DNA of 40,037 nt from Acidobacteriaceae bacterium (GTDB lineage: Bacteria > Acidobacteriota > Terriglobia > Terriglobales > Acidobacteriaceae), in assembly GCA_025355505.1 (NCBI GenBank), contig JANXZM010000060.1, positions 1 to 40,037 of the forward strand. Reading direction: 5' to 3'. Made by a program: the position numbers and the translations under genes. Below the pieces are notes generated by a model. The model ran no database searches, was not told the origin of the DNA, and worked only from the letters and a program-made list of their open reading frames with translations. Shown here one piece after another: positions 19,068 through 27,251 of this stretch. The first letter of the stretch is position 1; every line of letters begins with the position of its first letter.

Positions 19068-19481
19068 ATGACCGAGTTCCGGGTCAGGTGGGAAATTGAC
19101 GAGGACGCAGGTACGCCGCGGAGCGCAGCTAAGCAGGCCCGCGACCGAATGCTTAACGTGAATTCGGTTGCAGATGTGTTTGACGTGGAAAACCCCAAAA
19201 CAGGTCGGGTGACACGGATCGATTTCCACGCCGTCGAATTCGGCCAAAAGCCCGAAGCCGTTATACGGCGCAACGGCCGGTCGTACGACCTGACGCGCGA
19301 GCAGATCACCACCATCCACCAAGCCTTGCGCTTGGCGGTGGACTTCAAGGACAGCTACTTCACGCTTGCCCCGAAAAGTGGAAAGAACGAAAGCATCTCG
19401 GACTACCACCATGGCGATGATGTCGCGCAACGCAAGCGCGAAGAAATCGCACGTGGCCTACTCGACGCGTTTTTTGCTTAA
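19068..19481 (+). CDS. Unknown protein of the inserted cassette
   Basis: A 137-residue protein starting MTEFRVRWEIDEDAGTPRSAAKQARDR. The start is supported by GGGAGG at 19055-19060, seven bases before the ATG. The first 55 residues resemble small proteins of mobile DNA of the form FRVRWEID...A..V FDV; I cannot assign a function. The second half (residues about 56-137) is unrecognised. The stop codon (19479-19481) lies about 10 bases from the point where methyltransferase similarity on the other strand ends (about 19491), so this gene's end coincides with a DNA junction and it may be clipped or fused. The 240 bases before it (18828-19067) show no gene, only a 12-base palindrome ATTCCCGGGAAT at 18934-18945. 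Confidence 0.55.
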   Translation: MTEFRVRWEIDEDAGTPRSAAKQARDRMLNVNSVADVFDVENPKTGRVTRIDFHAVEFGQKPEAVIRRNGRSYDLTREQITTIHQALRLAVDFKDSYFTLAPKSGKNESISDYHHGDDVAQRKREEIARGLLDAFFA

Positions 19482-19490
19482 AGGCAAAAG

Positions 19491-20079
19491 CGCTGCGGGG
19501 CACAATTGCGACGATCTCGCCGCCATCCTCCATCGCTTCGATGGTCAGCGCAAGAAAAGCAGTGTAGAGGTTGACCGTTTCAATACCAGCCTGCCGCAAC
19601 ATTATCCTGTGATCTGAATCACTGTGAATCTTTTTGTAAGGCGGGTTCAGGATTGCGTGCGTAAAGCGAGGTTGCGCGCCCCTCAACAGCGGTCTGCACA
19701 TTGCGTCGATGAAGTCATCCGCTATGACATTGCTACATATTTCCACACCAGACGCACGAGCTGGGGCGCGATACTCCTTCAAGGTGCCGGCCAGGTACGT
19801 TTGCATCACTTCATCGATCTCATAGGCCGCGACTTCAATTCGCTCGACGCCCTTTACTGCCAGGAATCGGTCCAAAAAGGCTGCGGTCAGTGATCCGACG
19901 CCAGCACCAGGGTCGAGCAGACGGATTGTGCTCACCGGTCTGGCTCGGAAGAGGGAGGCCATGTACTTCGCCACGGTGGAAGGCGTCATGAACTGTCCCA
20001 AGGCAGATTTTCGTTTGGGATCAAGCTGACCGTTTGCTGCTTTGCGAATTAGATCGGTTGTGTTTAGCGCTGAAGCCAT
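19491..20079 (-). pseudogene. Truncated BsuBI/PstI-type N6-adenine methyltransferase
   Basis: The first 196 or so residues of an M.BsuBI/M.PstI-like enzyme remain. They include LDPKRKSALGQFMTPSTVAKYMASLF, the SAM-binding motif LLDPGAGVGSLTAAF and the catalytic NPPYKKI. Similarity ends abruptly after GEIVAIVPRS at about 19491; the next residues (AFAFKQKTRRVGHV...) are the antisense of the neighbouring plus-strand gene and the frame runs on to 19360. Full-length relatives have about 500 residues, so the target-recognition half is gone. ATG 20079 is chosen because similarity starts right after it (MASALNTTDLIRKAANGQ). The matching endonuclease is at 17179-17997 on the same strand, 1.5 kb downstream. 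Almost certainly inactive alone. Confidence 0.8.
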
Positions 20080-20309
20080 TTGTGCCGTGAGCTCGGCCCT
20101 AGGGTACACCAATTTCTTCGACAAGAGCGCTGCTTCCGCAGCGCTTCCTGTGGATATTGATAGCAGGTCGTGACGGCGAAGAAAAGGGGAAACAGTGACA
20201 CGGTGGGACGTAGATGTCCTGGTGAGCCGATCGCATGGCAGCAAAAAAACAAATGCGGCCCGGGCCAGCCACCCAAGCCGCATTGTTGTCGTGGACGATC
20301 TGACTGCCG

Positions 20310-20434
20310 TCTTTCGCCGAGGCGAAAGAACATCGCGCAACGGCATTCCGAAGAATGCCATGCCGCGACGCTCACCTGAGGCTTGCGCTTCAGGGTTGCG
20401 ATTCCGCGTTTTCCATCCTTCTCGAAAGAAGGAT
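20310..20434. repeat. Cluster of three perfect short hairpins
   Basis: Three perfect hairpins follow each other: TCTTTCGCC/GGCGAAAGA (20310-20329, 2-base spacer), GGCATTC/GAATGCC (20342-20359, CGAA loop) and ATCCTTCT/AGAAGGAT (20415-20434, CGAA loop). They lie in DNA without a convincing gene (20080-20590). This may be a compound dispersed repeat or a structured RNA. Confidence 0.6.
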
Positions 20435-20589
20435 TTCTTAGGAGGCCGTAAAGCCCGGGCACCGGCACACTGGACATGCGCCGAATTTCCCCCGGTGACT
20501 CACTCTCGAAAATCACCGGCAACGCTGAACCCTTGTTCGGAACAGATTCAGAACATCTCACGCTTTTGACTTTAAGCACTTTGCGGGAG

Positions 20590-21005
20590 CGGAGAGATTA
20601 ACGCAACGGCAAAGTGGGGCTGCGTTGTGTAAAAACTGTGGAGCAAAGAAACTTCCTGTGGAAAGGGAAGGAAAAGTGTGGTTTTATTCGCGCGGCGGAT
20701 CGCCTCGGTGTCTAAACATCCTGCGGAAAAACTGGTTGGGGGAGCAGAAGCACACCTTGGACGCTAAAGCGCTGGCATATTTCCACGGCTTAGCGGCACG
20801 ACTAAACATCCTGCGGGAAAACTCGCCGTGGTGCTTGGTTTTGGGTGGCGCAGCGCTTCAGCGCTGCGATAACTGGTTTGTTTTTAGCGCCGGCTTTAGC
20901 CGCTGCGGTCAGATTGCGGCGCAGAAAGCGTTTTTTCCGCAGCCTGTGAAGTCGTGCCCTTGCCAAAACCGGATTGGACGCGACTTTTCTCAGGCTGTGA
21001 AGTCG
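20590..21005. repeat. Repeat-rich noncoding DNA upstream of ruvA
   Basis: Two near-copies of CTAAACATCCTGCGG(G)AAAACT lie at about 20712-20733 and 20802-20823. A perfect hairpin CGCAGCGC/GCGCTGCG with TTCA loop is at 20849-20868. Two copies of CTGTGAAGTCGT lie at about 20943 and 20994. No reading frame here looks like a protein. Confidence 0.55.
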
Positions 21006-21050
21006 TAAAGCTTGACTTCGCTCCGGTGCGAACTGCGCGGCGGACTGCCG

Positions 21051-21056
21051 TACAAT
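21051..21056 (+). promoter_or_regulatory. Putative -10 box of ruvA
   Basis: TACAAT ends 7 bases before ATG 21064. If used, the mRNA would begin at or next to the start codon. No convincing -35 box. Confidence 0.45.
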
Positions 21057-21063
21057 AGGCGCG

Positions 21064-21654
21064 ATGATTGCGCATCTACGTGGAACGCTGCTGGCGAAGC
21101 GCCCCAACCAGGCGATCGTGGAAACTCACGGGGTCGGGTACGACGTTGTGATCAGCGTGCCGACGTTTACGGAAATGCCGGCGGCGGGCGGTGAAGTTGC
21201 GCTCCACATCCACACCCATGTTCGCGAGGATGCGCTTAGCCTGTATGGATTTTTGCGGCTGGCGGAGAAACAACTTTTTGAGAAGCTGCTGACGGTGAGT
21301 GGGATTGGTCCGAAGCTGGCGATCACTATTCTGAGCGGGATGCCGGCGGACGAGATGGTGGGAGCGATTCGCGGAGGCGACCTGGCGCGGCTCACGCGCA
21401 TACCTGGGATCGGGAAGAAGACGGCGGAGCGCATGGTCCTGGAGCTGCGCGACAAGCTGACGGCGCCGACGGGAGCGTCTGAAATGAGCGCGGCGCTGGC
21501 GAGCCCGGTAGAGGAAGACGTTATTTCCGCGCTGGTAAATCTTGGGTATCAGCGAGCGGCGGCGGACAAAGCGCTGCTGGCAGCGCGGGGCGGCAAGAGT
21601 CCTCAGAGTTTTGACGTGCTGTTTCGCGAGGCGCTGGGATCGCTCTCGAAGTGA
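21064..21654 (+). CDS. ruvA: Holliday junction helicase subunit RuvA
   Basis: RuvA binds four-way DNA junctions and loads the RuvB motor for branch migration in recombinational repair. The protein has 196 residues, typical. Domain I is an OB-fold starting MIAHLRGTLLAKRPNQAIVETHGVGYDV. Domain II has two helix-hairpin-helix motifs (VSGIGPKLAITIL and IPGIGKKTAERMVLELRDKL). Domain III, which contacts RuvB, forms the C-terminal 50 residues (EEDVISALVNLGYQRAAADKAL). Neither ruvB nor ruvC is adjacent in this window. The start is the natural family start and has no ribosome site in front, in line with a leaderless mRNA. Confidence 0.97.
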   Translation: MIAHLRGTLLAKRPNQAIVETHGVGYDVVISVPTFTEMPAAGGEVALHIHTHVREDALSLYGFLRLAEKQLFEKLLTVSGIGPKLAITILSGMPADEMVGAIRGGDLARLTRIPGIGKKTAERMVLELRDKLTAPTGASEMSAALASPVEEDVISALVNLGYQRAAADKALLAARGGKSPQSFDVLFREALGSLSK

Positions 21655-21738
21655 TTCCGGGCTTGGTAATTCACTTTCGGTAAGTCCACGCTGACTGCCG
21701 TGTTACTCGAACCCGTTAATTAAGCCTTTGGAGGTTTT

Positions 21739-22905
21739 GTGCGCAGACGGTCGGTTCAAATCACGCTGTTGGTCTTGGGCATCGCGGTCGCGTTTTTTGT
21801 AACGATTCCGCGGCTGGTGGAGGAAAACCAGAATAAAGTTTTGAAGAAGCCTCCCTATACCGCATCCGACCGGGCGATGAGTCTGCACAAAGAGCTCGTC
21901 ATCGCCGATCTTCATGCCGACTCGCTTTTGTGGGGCCGGGATCTGCTGGAGCGCGGCACCTACGGGCAAATCGACATTCCGCGCCTGTCGGACGGCAACG
22001 TTGCCTTGCAAGTGTTCTCGCTGCCCACAAAGAGTCCGCACGGGTTGAACATTGAGAGCAATGAAGACAAGAACGATGACATTTTCTGGCTGGCAATTGT
22101 GGGCCGCTGGCCGCCCGCAACCTGGACTAGCCTGACGGAGCGGGCCCTGTATCAGGCGCGGCGTCTGCATCAGTTCGCGCGTGGTTCGCAAGGCGGCTTT
22201 GTGGTAATTGAGAGTGCCGCCGATCTCTCCAGTTACCTGGAACGCCGGCAGCTCAATGGCAAGCTCACGGCTGGACTGCTTTCGATTGAAGGGGCGCACG
22301 CGCTTGACGGCAAGCTGGAGAATCTCGATGTGCTGTACCGCGCCGGGTACCGGATGATGTCGCCCAGCCATTTTTTCGATAACGATATAGGAGGGTCGGC
22401 GGCGGGAGTTCATAAAACCGGGCTGACGGAAAAAGGCCGCGAGTGGGTGCGGCAAATGGAAGCGCGGCACATGATTGTGGATCTGGCGCATGCATCGGCG
22501 CAGACGATTGCCGATGTTCTGGCGATTGCCAATCGTCCGCTGGTGGTTTCGCACACCGGCGTAAAGGGCACCTGCGACAACAACCGGAATCTGAGCGACG
22601 ATCAGATTCGCGGGGTGGCGGCGAAGGGCGGATTGATCGGCATCGGGTATTGGGACACGGCGACCTGCGGCACCGATGCGCGGGCGATTGTGAAAGCGAT
22701 GCGCTATGTTTCCGATCGGGCGGGCGTGGAACATGTGGCCCTCGGTTCGGACTTTGACGGAGCGGTCACCGCTCCTTTCGACACGACGGGATTGGTCAAA
22801 ATCACGGATGCCATGCTGTCGGCGGGGTATTCCGAGGCGGAAATCCGGATGATCATGGGAGAGAATGTGGTGAAATTTCTGAAGGCGAATCTACCGGAGA
22901 AGTAG
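21739..22905 (+). CDS. Membrane-anchored dipeptidase, peptidase family M19
   Basis: A zinc-dependent dipeptidase of the renal/membrane dipeptidase family, about 388 residues. An N-terminal hydrophobic segment (residues about 7-24, ITLLVLGIAVAFFVTIP) is a signal anchor, placing the enzyme in the periplasm. Metal-site stretches are VIADLHADSLLW (DxHxD), LSIEGAHAL (the bridging glutamate), VDLAHASAQT, VVSHTGVKGTCDNNRNLSDD and LGSDFDG. GTG 21739 is supported by GGAGG at 21730-21734. It lies 84 bases after ruvA on the same strand but is functionally unrelated. Substrate is not predictable. Confidence 0.92.
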   Translation: MRRRSVQITLLVLGIAVAFFVTIPRLVEENQNKVLKKPPYTASDRAMSLHKELVIADLHADSLLWGRDLLERGTYGQIDIPRLSDGNVALQVFSLPTKSPHGLNIESNEDKNDDIFWLAIVGRWPPATWTSLTERALYQARRLHQFARGSQGGFVVIESAADLSSYLERRQLNGKLTAGLLSIEGAHALDGKLENLDVLYRAGYRMMSPSHFFDNDIGGSAAGVHKTGLTEKGREWVRQMEARHMIVDLAHASAQTIADVLAIANRPLVVSHTGVKGTCDNNRNLSDDQIRGVAAKGGLIGIGYWDTATCGTDARAIVKAMRYVSDRAGVEHVALGSDFDGAVTAPFDTTGLVKITDAMLSAGYSEAEIRMIMGENVVKFLKANLPEK

Positions 22906-22972
22906 CGCAGCGTGGCGCCGGCGGGGGGGTAGTGGGCCAGTTTAGACGGCATGACCACTCCACGCTTGCTTC

Positions 22973-23425
22973 TCAGACCCGGTTCCAAGCCGGGTTCAAG
23001 GTGAAGCGTAAAAGCGCCTCCACTGCCTTATAAGCGGTGGTTTTTAAAAACCACAGCGAGATACGCCCTCCCGCCTGAGCCGCCATGTAAACGAGATTGT
23101 TCAAGCGGCAGTTCGTCTCTTGGCCGCCCTTAAAGCAATTCTTTGGAGAGATGTTTCCGTAGCCCGCATTAAATCTGGCTGAGAGATTGGCGCATTCGCC
23201 CACGTATCGCACTTCCTCGTCAACTTTGAGCACATAGACTCCGCTGTCCTGAAGACGGTTTGCGATCTTGAATTTGCAAAACGGGCCGCCGCCATATTTG
23301 TTGAGAGGGAGATTTCGCGCGTTCTTGTATCGGTCCTGAGGCATGAACAGTTGTACGGAACCGTCTGTGGCTCGCGCAGGGTCGATGTCGCAAACGTGCT
23401 CAAACTCGTAACCGGCGATTTTCAT
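22973..23425 (-). CDS. Stand-alone GIY-YIG nuclease-like protein
   Basis: A 150-residue protein. The middle carries a GIY-YIG core: SGVYVLKVDEEVRYVGECANLSARF gives GVYVL...RYVG and the following arginine; YKAVEALLRFTLNPAWN supplies the metal-binding glutamate and the terminal N. The first 55 residues are an unassigned leader region with QDRYKNARNLPLNKYGGGPFCKF. There is no extra DNA-binding domain. Similar single-domain proteins occur scattered as orphan defence or homing genes; its role is unknown. It sits in a small accessory block with the toxin-antitoxin pair next door. Confidence 0.7.
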   Translation of the reverse strand: MKIAGYEFEHVCDIDPARATDGSVQLFMPQDRYKNARNLPLNKYGGGPFCKFKIANRLQDSGVYVLKVDEEVRYVGECANLSARFNAGYGNISPKNCFKGGQETNCRLNNLVYMAAQAGGRISLWFLKTTAYKAVEALLRFTLNPAWNRV

Positions 23426-23516
23426 CGAGGGCGATGATGACAGCAGGTCGGCAAAAATGCCGATTCAAATGGTCCAAACTACCCGGCGGAGGCTGTGATT
23501 GTCATATTCTTTAATT

Positions 23517-23544
23517 TGTGACATTACTGTATAATCGTGTCACA
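23517..23544 (+). promoter_or_regulatory. Promoter and operator of the vapBC-type operon
   Basis: TATAAT at 23530-23535 is flanked symmetrically by TGTGACA (23517-23523) and TGTCACA (23538-23544), a perfect inverted repeat with a 14-base centre. Half-site centres are 21 bases apart, two turns of helix. A third TGTGACA lies at 23555-23561 just before the start codon. This is a good candidate for autorepression by the toxin-antitoxin complex. No good -35 box is seen. Confidence 0.7.
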
Positions 23545-23561
23545 TGTCGAAAGGTGTGACA

Positions 23562-23813
23562 ATGGAATCTGAAGCTCGATTGCGCGTCAACCAAAACGGC
23601 CGCGTGGTAATCCCCGCTTCTTTTCGCAAGGCTCTGGGCATCAGTCCGGGCGATGAGGTGGTGCTGCGACTCGAGGATGACGAATTGCGGATCACTACGC
23701 TGAAACGCCGTGTCGAGCGAGCGCAGCGGCGCATCCGGCGGTACATAAAACCCGGAAGGTCTCTGGCCAACGAACTCATTGCCGAACGCCGCGAGGCCGC
23801 CAAACGTGAGTAG
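23562..23813 (+). CDS. AbrB/SpoVT-family antitoxin (VapB type)
   Basis: An 83-residue antitoxin and transcriptional repressor. Residues about 5-45 form the swapped-hairpin AbrB DNA-binding fold (ARLRVNQNGRVVIPASFRKALGISPGDEVVLRLEDDELRI). The rest is a basic helix that would embrace the toxin. I choose ATG 23562, after a weak AAAGG ribosome site. An ATG at 23544 lies within the operator and almost at the predicted transcription start. The toxin gene follows with an 8-base overlap, so the two are translationally coupled. Confidence 0.88.
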   Translation: MESEARLRVNQNGRVVIPASFRKALGISPGDEVVLRLEDDELRITTLKRRVERAQRRIRRYIKPGRSLANELIAERREAAKRE

Positions 23814-24192
23814 GATCGTGCTGGACGCTTCCGTTGTGCTGGCGTTGCTCAACAATGAGCCAGGGGCGGACAAGCTGACTCCGGAACTATTGAGCAACGC
23901 CACCTGCAGTACAGTCAATCTTGCGGAAGTGCAGACCAAACTTGTAAGCGCGGGCGGCGCGCCTGATGAAGCATGGGAAGACGCGCTCAGCCCCATTCGA
24001 GAGGCCGCGTACTTCACGGAGGAGCAGGCGAGAATTGCAGGAAGTCTGGTTGTCCAAACCCGCGCCCTCGGGTTGTCATTGGGAGACCGGGCCTGTTTAG
24101 CTCTTGGACTGGCGCTGAAAGCCCCGGTGTATACGGCGGACAAATCGTGGAAGAAGTTGGAATTGGGCGTCAGTATTCATGTGATCCGGTAG
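23806..24192 (+). CDS. PIN-domain toxin (VapC type)
   Basis: A 128-residue PIN-domain ribonuclease toxin. The four acidic active-site residues are visible: D7 in LDASVV, E41 in NLAEVQ, D94 in LSLGDRACLA and D112 in TADKSW. VapC toxins cut tRNA or rRNA; the target here is unknown. GTG 23806 overlaps the end of the antitoxin gene and matches the natural PIN start (SRIVLDASVV); a longer frame from 23779 would add residues not seen in the family. Confidence 0.9.
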   Translation: MSRIVLDASVVLALLNNEPGADKLTPELLSNATCSTVNLAEVQTKLVSAGGAPDEAWEDALSPIREAAYFTEEQARIAGSLVVQTRALGLSLGDRACLALGLALKAPVYTADKSWKKLELGVSIHVIR

Positions 24193-24214
24193 TGGACACG
24201 GGCGGCGCAGACAC

Positions 24215-24508
24215 TTAGTTGCCGACGAAGCGCAGATAGAGGTCGCGATCATGGCGGCAGGTTTCCGCCATGTGCTTCACCTTTTGCCAAGCCTCTAATT
24301 GAGTTTCATCGCGCACGCGATCTTTCACACGATCCCATTCCTTGAGGAAGGGTTCCATCTGGAGGTGGTTGAACACGGTTTTTCCAAACGGATCGATGCC
24401 GCTGAGCAGCAGGAACTCGGCATGGTTGGCGGCGGGAACCACGCCGTGCAGCATAACCCACTCGCTGCGTTCGCCGAGATCGTCTTCGAGTTTCACGACC
24501 AGGGACAT
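24215..24508 (-). CDS. Unknown 97-residue protein
   Basis: I do not recognise the family. The protein (MSLVVKLEDDLGERSEWVMLHGVVPAANHAEFLLLSG...) has normal amino-acid composition, no membrane segment and an acidic/aromatic C-terminus rich in charged helices (MEPFLKEWDRVKDRVRDETQLEAWQKVKHMAETCRHDRDLYLRF). It is convergent with the toxin gene, 22 bases apart. Codon use and length suggest a real gene. The region 24509-24661 upstream holds only a palindromic repeat. Confidence 0.6.
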   Translation of the reverse strand: MSLVVKLEDDLGERSEWVMLHGVVPAANHAEFLLLSGIDPFGKTVFNHLQMEPFLKEWDRVKDRVRDETQLEAWQKVKHMAETCRHDRDLYLRFVGN

Positions 24509-24630
24509 GGCTTAGCCTCACCTGACTGACGCATTGGTACTCGCGGCAATGTAACAGGACCGGAGGGTGTTGTCCAAGACGATCTGTGTATCGAAAGTAA
24601 CAGCGGATGGATGACCGGAGCAGGTGGTCC

Positions 24631-24648
24631 GCGGACAGGAGCGTCCGC
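24631..24648. repeat. Short palindromic repeat GCGGAC/GTCCGC
   Basis: GCGGAC and GTCCGC flank the 6-base loop AGGAGC, just beyond the end of the hybrid kinase gene. It resembles the 4342-4367 repeat in arm sequence and may be a second repeat family or a terminator-like hairpin without a T-run. Confidence 0.5.
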
Positions 24649-24661
24649 GCCACTTACTCGC

Positions 24662-26932
24662 TTACGCTTCGCCGACGTGGGCGCCGTGCTGGAAGTGGTA
24701 TTGGAGAATCTTTGCGGCCAAGGCGGAGGTCACACCCTGCCCTTGGGCTCTGACGGAGCGGACGATTTCTCCGCGACAGATGACTTCGGTGGCCGCAAGG
24801 CCGGCAATTTCCGCCGGCAGCACGAGGCTAATTTCCAGTTGTGCATTCATCTGGAGCAATTCCTGCGCCAGGAAGAGCAAACCGGAGCGGCTGATGTTTT
24901 CGGTGGTGCCGGGGCGCCAGCTTTCTTCACCTAGCGGACGATAGCGCAGCGGCAGATGGAGATTGAAACGGCGAGCTCGGAACGGCGGAACTTTCTTTTC
25001 AGCTAGTAAATTTGAGCCAGTGCGGGATGACATCGCGACCTCCAGGGGAATGGGCTCGGAATCCAGCACCTCCCGGACGCGGTCTTTGAGAACGGGAAGG
25101 CTAAATGGTTTTTGGAGCAAGTTAATGCCGGCGTCGAGCGTGCCGTCGTGACCGACAGCATCCTCGGTGTAACCCGACATATAGAGCACGCGGAGATCCG
25201 GGAGCAGCTTGGTGATGTGCTCGGCCAATTCCCGGCCATTCATGCCGGGCATAATGACATCGGTGAGCAGGAGGTCGATGGTACTTTTGTAGCCGTCGAC
25301 GATTTGCAGAGCGGCGGCGCCGTCTTCGGCCTCGAGGATTTTGTAGCCTTGCGTTTCCAGATACTGGCGGGCGAGACGGCGCAGATTGGTTTCATCTTCG
25401 ACGAGGAGGATGGTCTCCTGCCCATGATCGGCACGGGGAAGGCCGAGGGAGTCCTGCGCGGCGGCGGCGTCTTCGCGGCCATCGACTCTTGGGAAATAGG
25501 CGCGGAAGGCGGTGCCGCGCTGCGGCTGGCTGTCGACGAAAATAAAGCCGCCGCTTTGTTTCACGATGCCGTACACGGTGGAAAGGCCGAGGCCGGTGCC
25601 CTTGGAACCCTTGGTGGTGAAGAAAGGCTCGAAGATGCGTAACTGGGTTTCGTTGTCCATCCCAACGCCGGTGTCGCTGATGGCGAGCATGATGTAGTTG
25701 CCCGCGGTGAGCGGGGTGTGAGTACGCGCGAAGTTTTCATCGAGCGTGGCGTTGGCCGTCTCGATGGTCAGCTTGCCACCTTGCGGCATGGCGTCGCGAG
25801 CGTTCACGGCAAGGTTCATGATGACCTGGTCGATCTGGCCGGGATCGGCACGGACGGCGCCGAGCACGGGGCCTGGCACCATGACAAGATCGATATCTTC
25901 CCCGATCATGCGGGTGAGCATTTTCAGGTTCTCGGCAACGACTTCGTTCAAGTCGAGCACCTTGGGGGCAAGCATCTGTTTTCGGCTGAAGGCCAACAAT
26001 TGCCGAGTCAGCGAAGAGGCGCGCTGGGTGGCGTTGGAAATTTCCTGCGCCGGCCCTCGCAGCCAGGGATCGGGTCCGAGACGCTCGAGCAAAAACTCGG
26101 AGTAGCCGGAGATCACCATCAGCAGGTTGTTGAAGTCGTGAGCGATGCCGCCGGCCAGGCGTCCGATCGCTTCCATTTTTTGCGCCTGGCGGAGTTGCAT
26201 CTCCAGGGTGCGAGTTTCGGTAACGTCTTCGATAAAAATCTCGAAGCTGCCTCCGACTTTGCCGTTTGGAATCGAACGTCCGGAAATGCGCGCCACAATG
26301 GCAGCGCCATCCTTGCGCACGCACTCGGTCGTCAGGTCGTTGAATTCCTTGCGGACGTGAAAATAATCGGCGGTCTGAAACCATTGCTGGGCGTCAGCGT
26401 ACAGGCTTCCCAGATGCCGGCCGGTGAGCTCGGCGGCGCTCGCATAACCAAACATGCTGACCAGCGCGGGGTTTGCGTCCTGCAGAATTCCGAGCGCATC
26501 GCAGCGGCAAATGCCGTAAGGCGCGTTCATCACCAGCGAGCGAAAGTTGCTTTCGGACCGGCGCAGGCTTTCCTGCGTAGCGCGGAGAGCGGCGTTGAAC
26601 CAGCAGATGAGCAGGGCCACGGCGAAAAACAAGGCGAGATGGGCGATCGCTCTGTGATACTCGCTTGGAGTCTGTTCTCCGGTGAACGAATAGTAGGCGC
26701 TGACGGTGAGCGCAAAAGAGGTGGCGGCGAGTCCGGGCTTCCATCCTCCGTACCAGGCGCTGACCATCACGGCGACGGCAAAGACCACGAGGCGGCTCTC
26801 CGCGATGTCGGAAAAAAACAAGGTTGGAATGAGCGCGAGGACGGTGCTGAGGAGTGCGACTCCGTAACGCAGGATGGGAGCGCGCGACGGAGCTACGACC
26901 AAGCTGCGGATGAGGGGGAGTTTCACTCGCAT
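24662..26932 (-). CDS. Hybrid sensor histidine kinase with receiver and PilZ domains
   Basis: A 756-residue signalling protein. Residues about 20-115 hold four membrane helices resembling the DUF4118 (KdpD-like) module. A PAS domain follows (about 125-240), then a HisKA dimer domain with phosphorylated H265 in [11 protein letters not shown], and an ATPase domain with N-box [19 protein letters not shown] and [12 protein letters not shown] receiver domain (505-625) has D558 in [13 protein letters not shown]. The C-terminal 110 residues look like Pil[13 protein letters not shown] and [10 protein letters not shown] match its two motifs, but the second arginine of RxxxR is replaced (RRFNL), so cyclic-di-GMP binding is doubtful. 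No response regulator gene is adjacent; phosphate may pass to a distant partner. ATG 26932 is the first good start. Confidence 0.9.
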   Translation of the reverse strand: MRVKLPLIRSLVVAPSRAPILRYGVALLSTVLALIPTLFFSDIAESRLVVFAVAVMVSAWYGGWKPGLAATSFALTVSAYYSFTGEQTPSEYHRAIAHLALFFAVALLICWFNAALRATQESLRRSESNFRSLVMNAPYGICRCDALGILQDANPALVSMFGYASAAELTGRHLGSLYADAQQWFQTADYFHVRKEFNDLTTECVRKDGAAIVARISGRSIPNGKVGGSFEIFIEDVTETRTLEMQLRQAQKMEAIGRLAGGIAHDFNNLLMVISGYSEFLLERLGPDPWLRGPAQEISNATQRASSLTRQLLAFSRKQMLAPKVLDLNEVVAENLKMLTRMIGEDIDLVMVPGPVLGAVRADPGQIDQVIMNLAVNARDAMPQGGKLTIETANATLDENFARTHTPLTAGNYIMLAISDTGVGMDNETQLRIFEPFFTTKGSKGTGLGLSTVYGIVKQSGGFIFVDSQPQRGTAFRAYFPRVDGREDAAAAQDSLGLPRADHGQETILLVEDETNLRRLARQYLETQGYKILEAEDGAAALQIVDGYKSTIDLLLTDVIMPGMNGRELAEHITKLLPDLRVLYMSGYTEDAVGHDGTLDAGINLLQKPFSLPVLKDRVREVLDSEPIPLEVAMSSRTGSNLLAEKKVPPFRARRFNLHLPLRYRPLGEESWRPGTTENISRSGLLFLAQELLQMNAQLEISLVLPAEIAGLAATEVICRGEIVRSVRAQGQGVTSALAAKILQYHFQHGAHVGEA

Positions 26933-27157
26933 GGCCTCATGCTATGCGCAGACCGCGCGCAGAGCGAGTTACGCTAGTCCACCGCGATTTTCTGGCGGCA
27001 CAGTGGCCAGAGGTACACCTGCCAGGCACAGCTTATTCCACACAACCTGGGGGCAACGTCTAAAAGAAAAGAGCAAACACCCTGTCCATAGCCTAGTCTC
27101 AGATGCGGCTTCGCACAAAACTTACTGGTGCAAGTCGGCAATAAGGGAACATAGACC

Positions 27158-27188
27158 TGCAACACGTTCTGCAACAGGACTTGCAACA
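27158..27188 (+). repeat. Three TGCAACA repeats at 12-base period
   Basis: TGCAACA begins at 27158, 27170 and 27182, exactly 12 bases apart, about 65-95 bases before nadD. The 319-base gap 26933-27251 contains no gene that I can support. Confidence 0.6.
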
Positions 27189-27251
27189 TTGCCCGGCAAA
27201 CGACGAAACTAACGGGGGCATTGCAGTGAAAATCGGACAGGGAACATCGGA

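Noticed and set aside
20064-20579. Minus-strand frame of 171 codons upstream of the methyltransferase fragment
   Set aside because: It runs through three hairpins and reads as cysteine/arginine-rich noise; DNA looks noncoding.
20625-20665. TGTGTAAAA and TGTGGA-rich stretch as a DnaA-box cluster
   Set aside because: Spacing and mismatches are irregular, and the stretch lies in repeat DNA.
25718-26977. Long open frame (419 codons) on the plus strand
   Set aside because: It is the antisense shadow of the hybrid histidine kinase; it is glycine/alanine/valine-rich without domains, while the minus strand shows every kinase motif.
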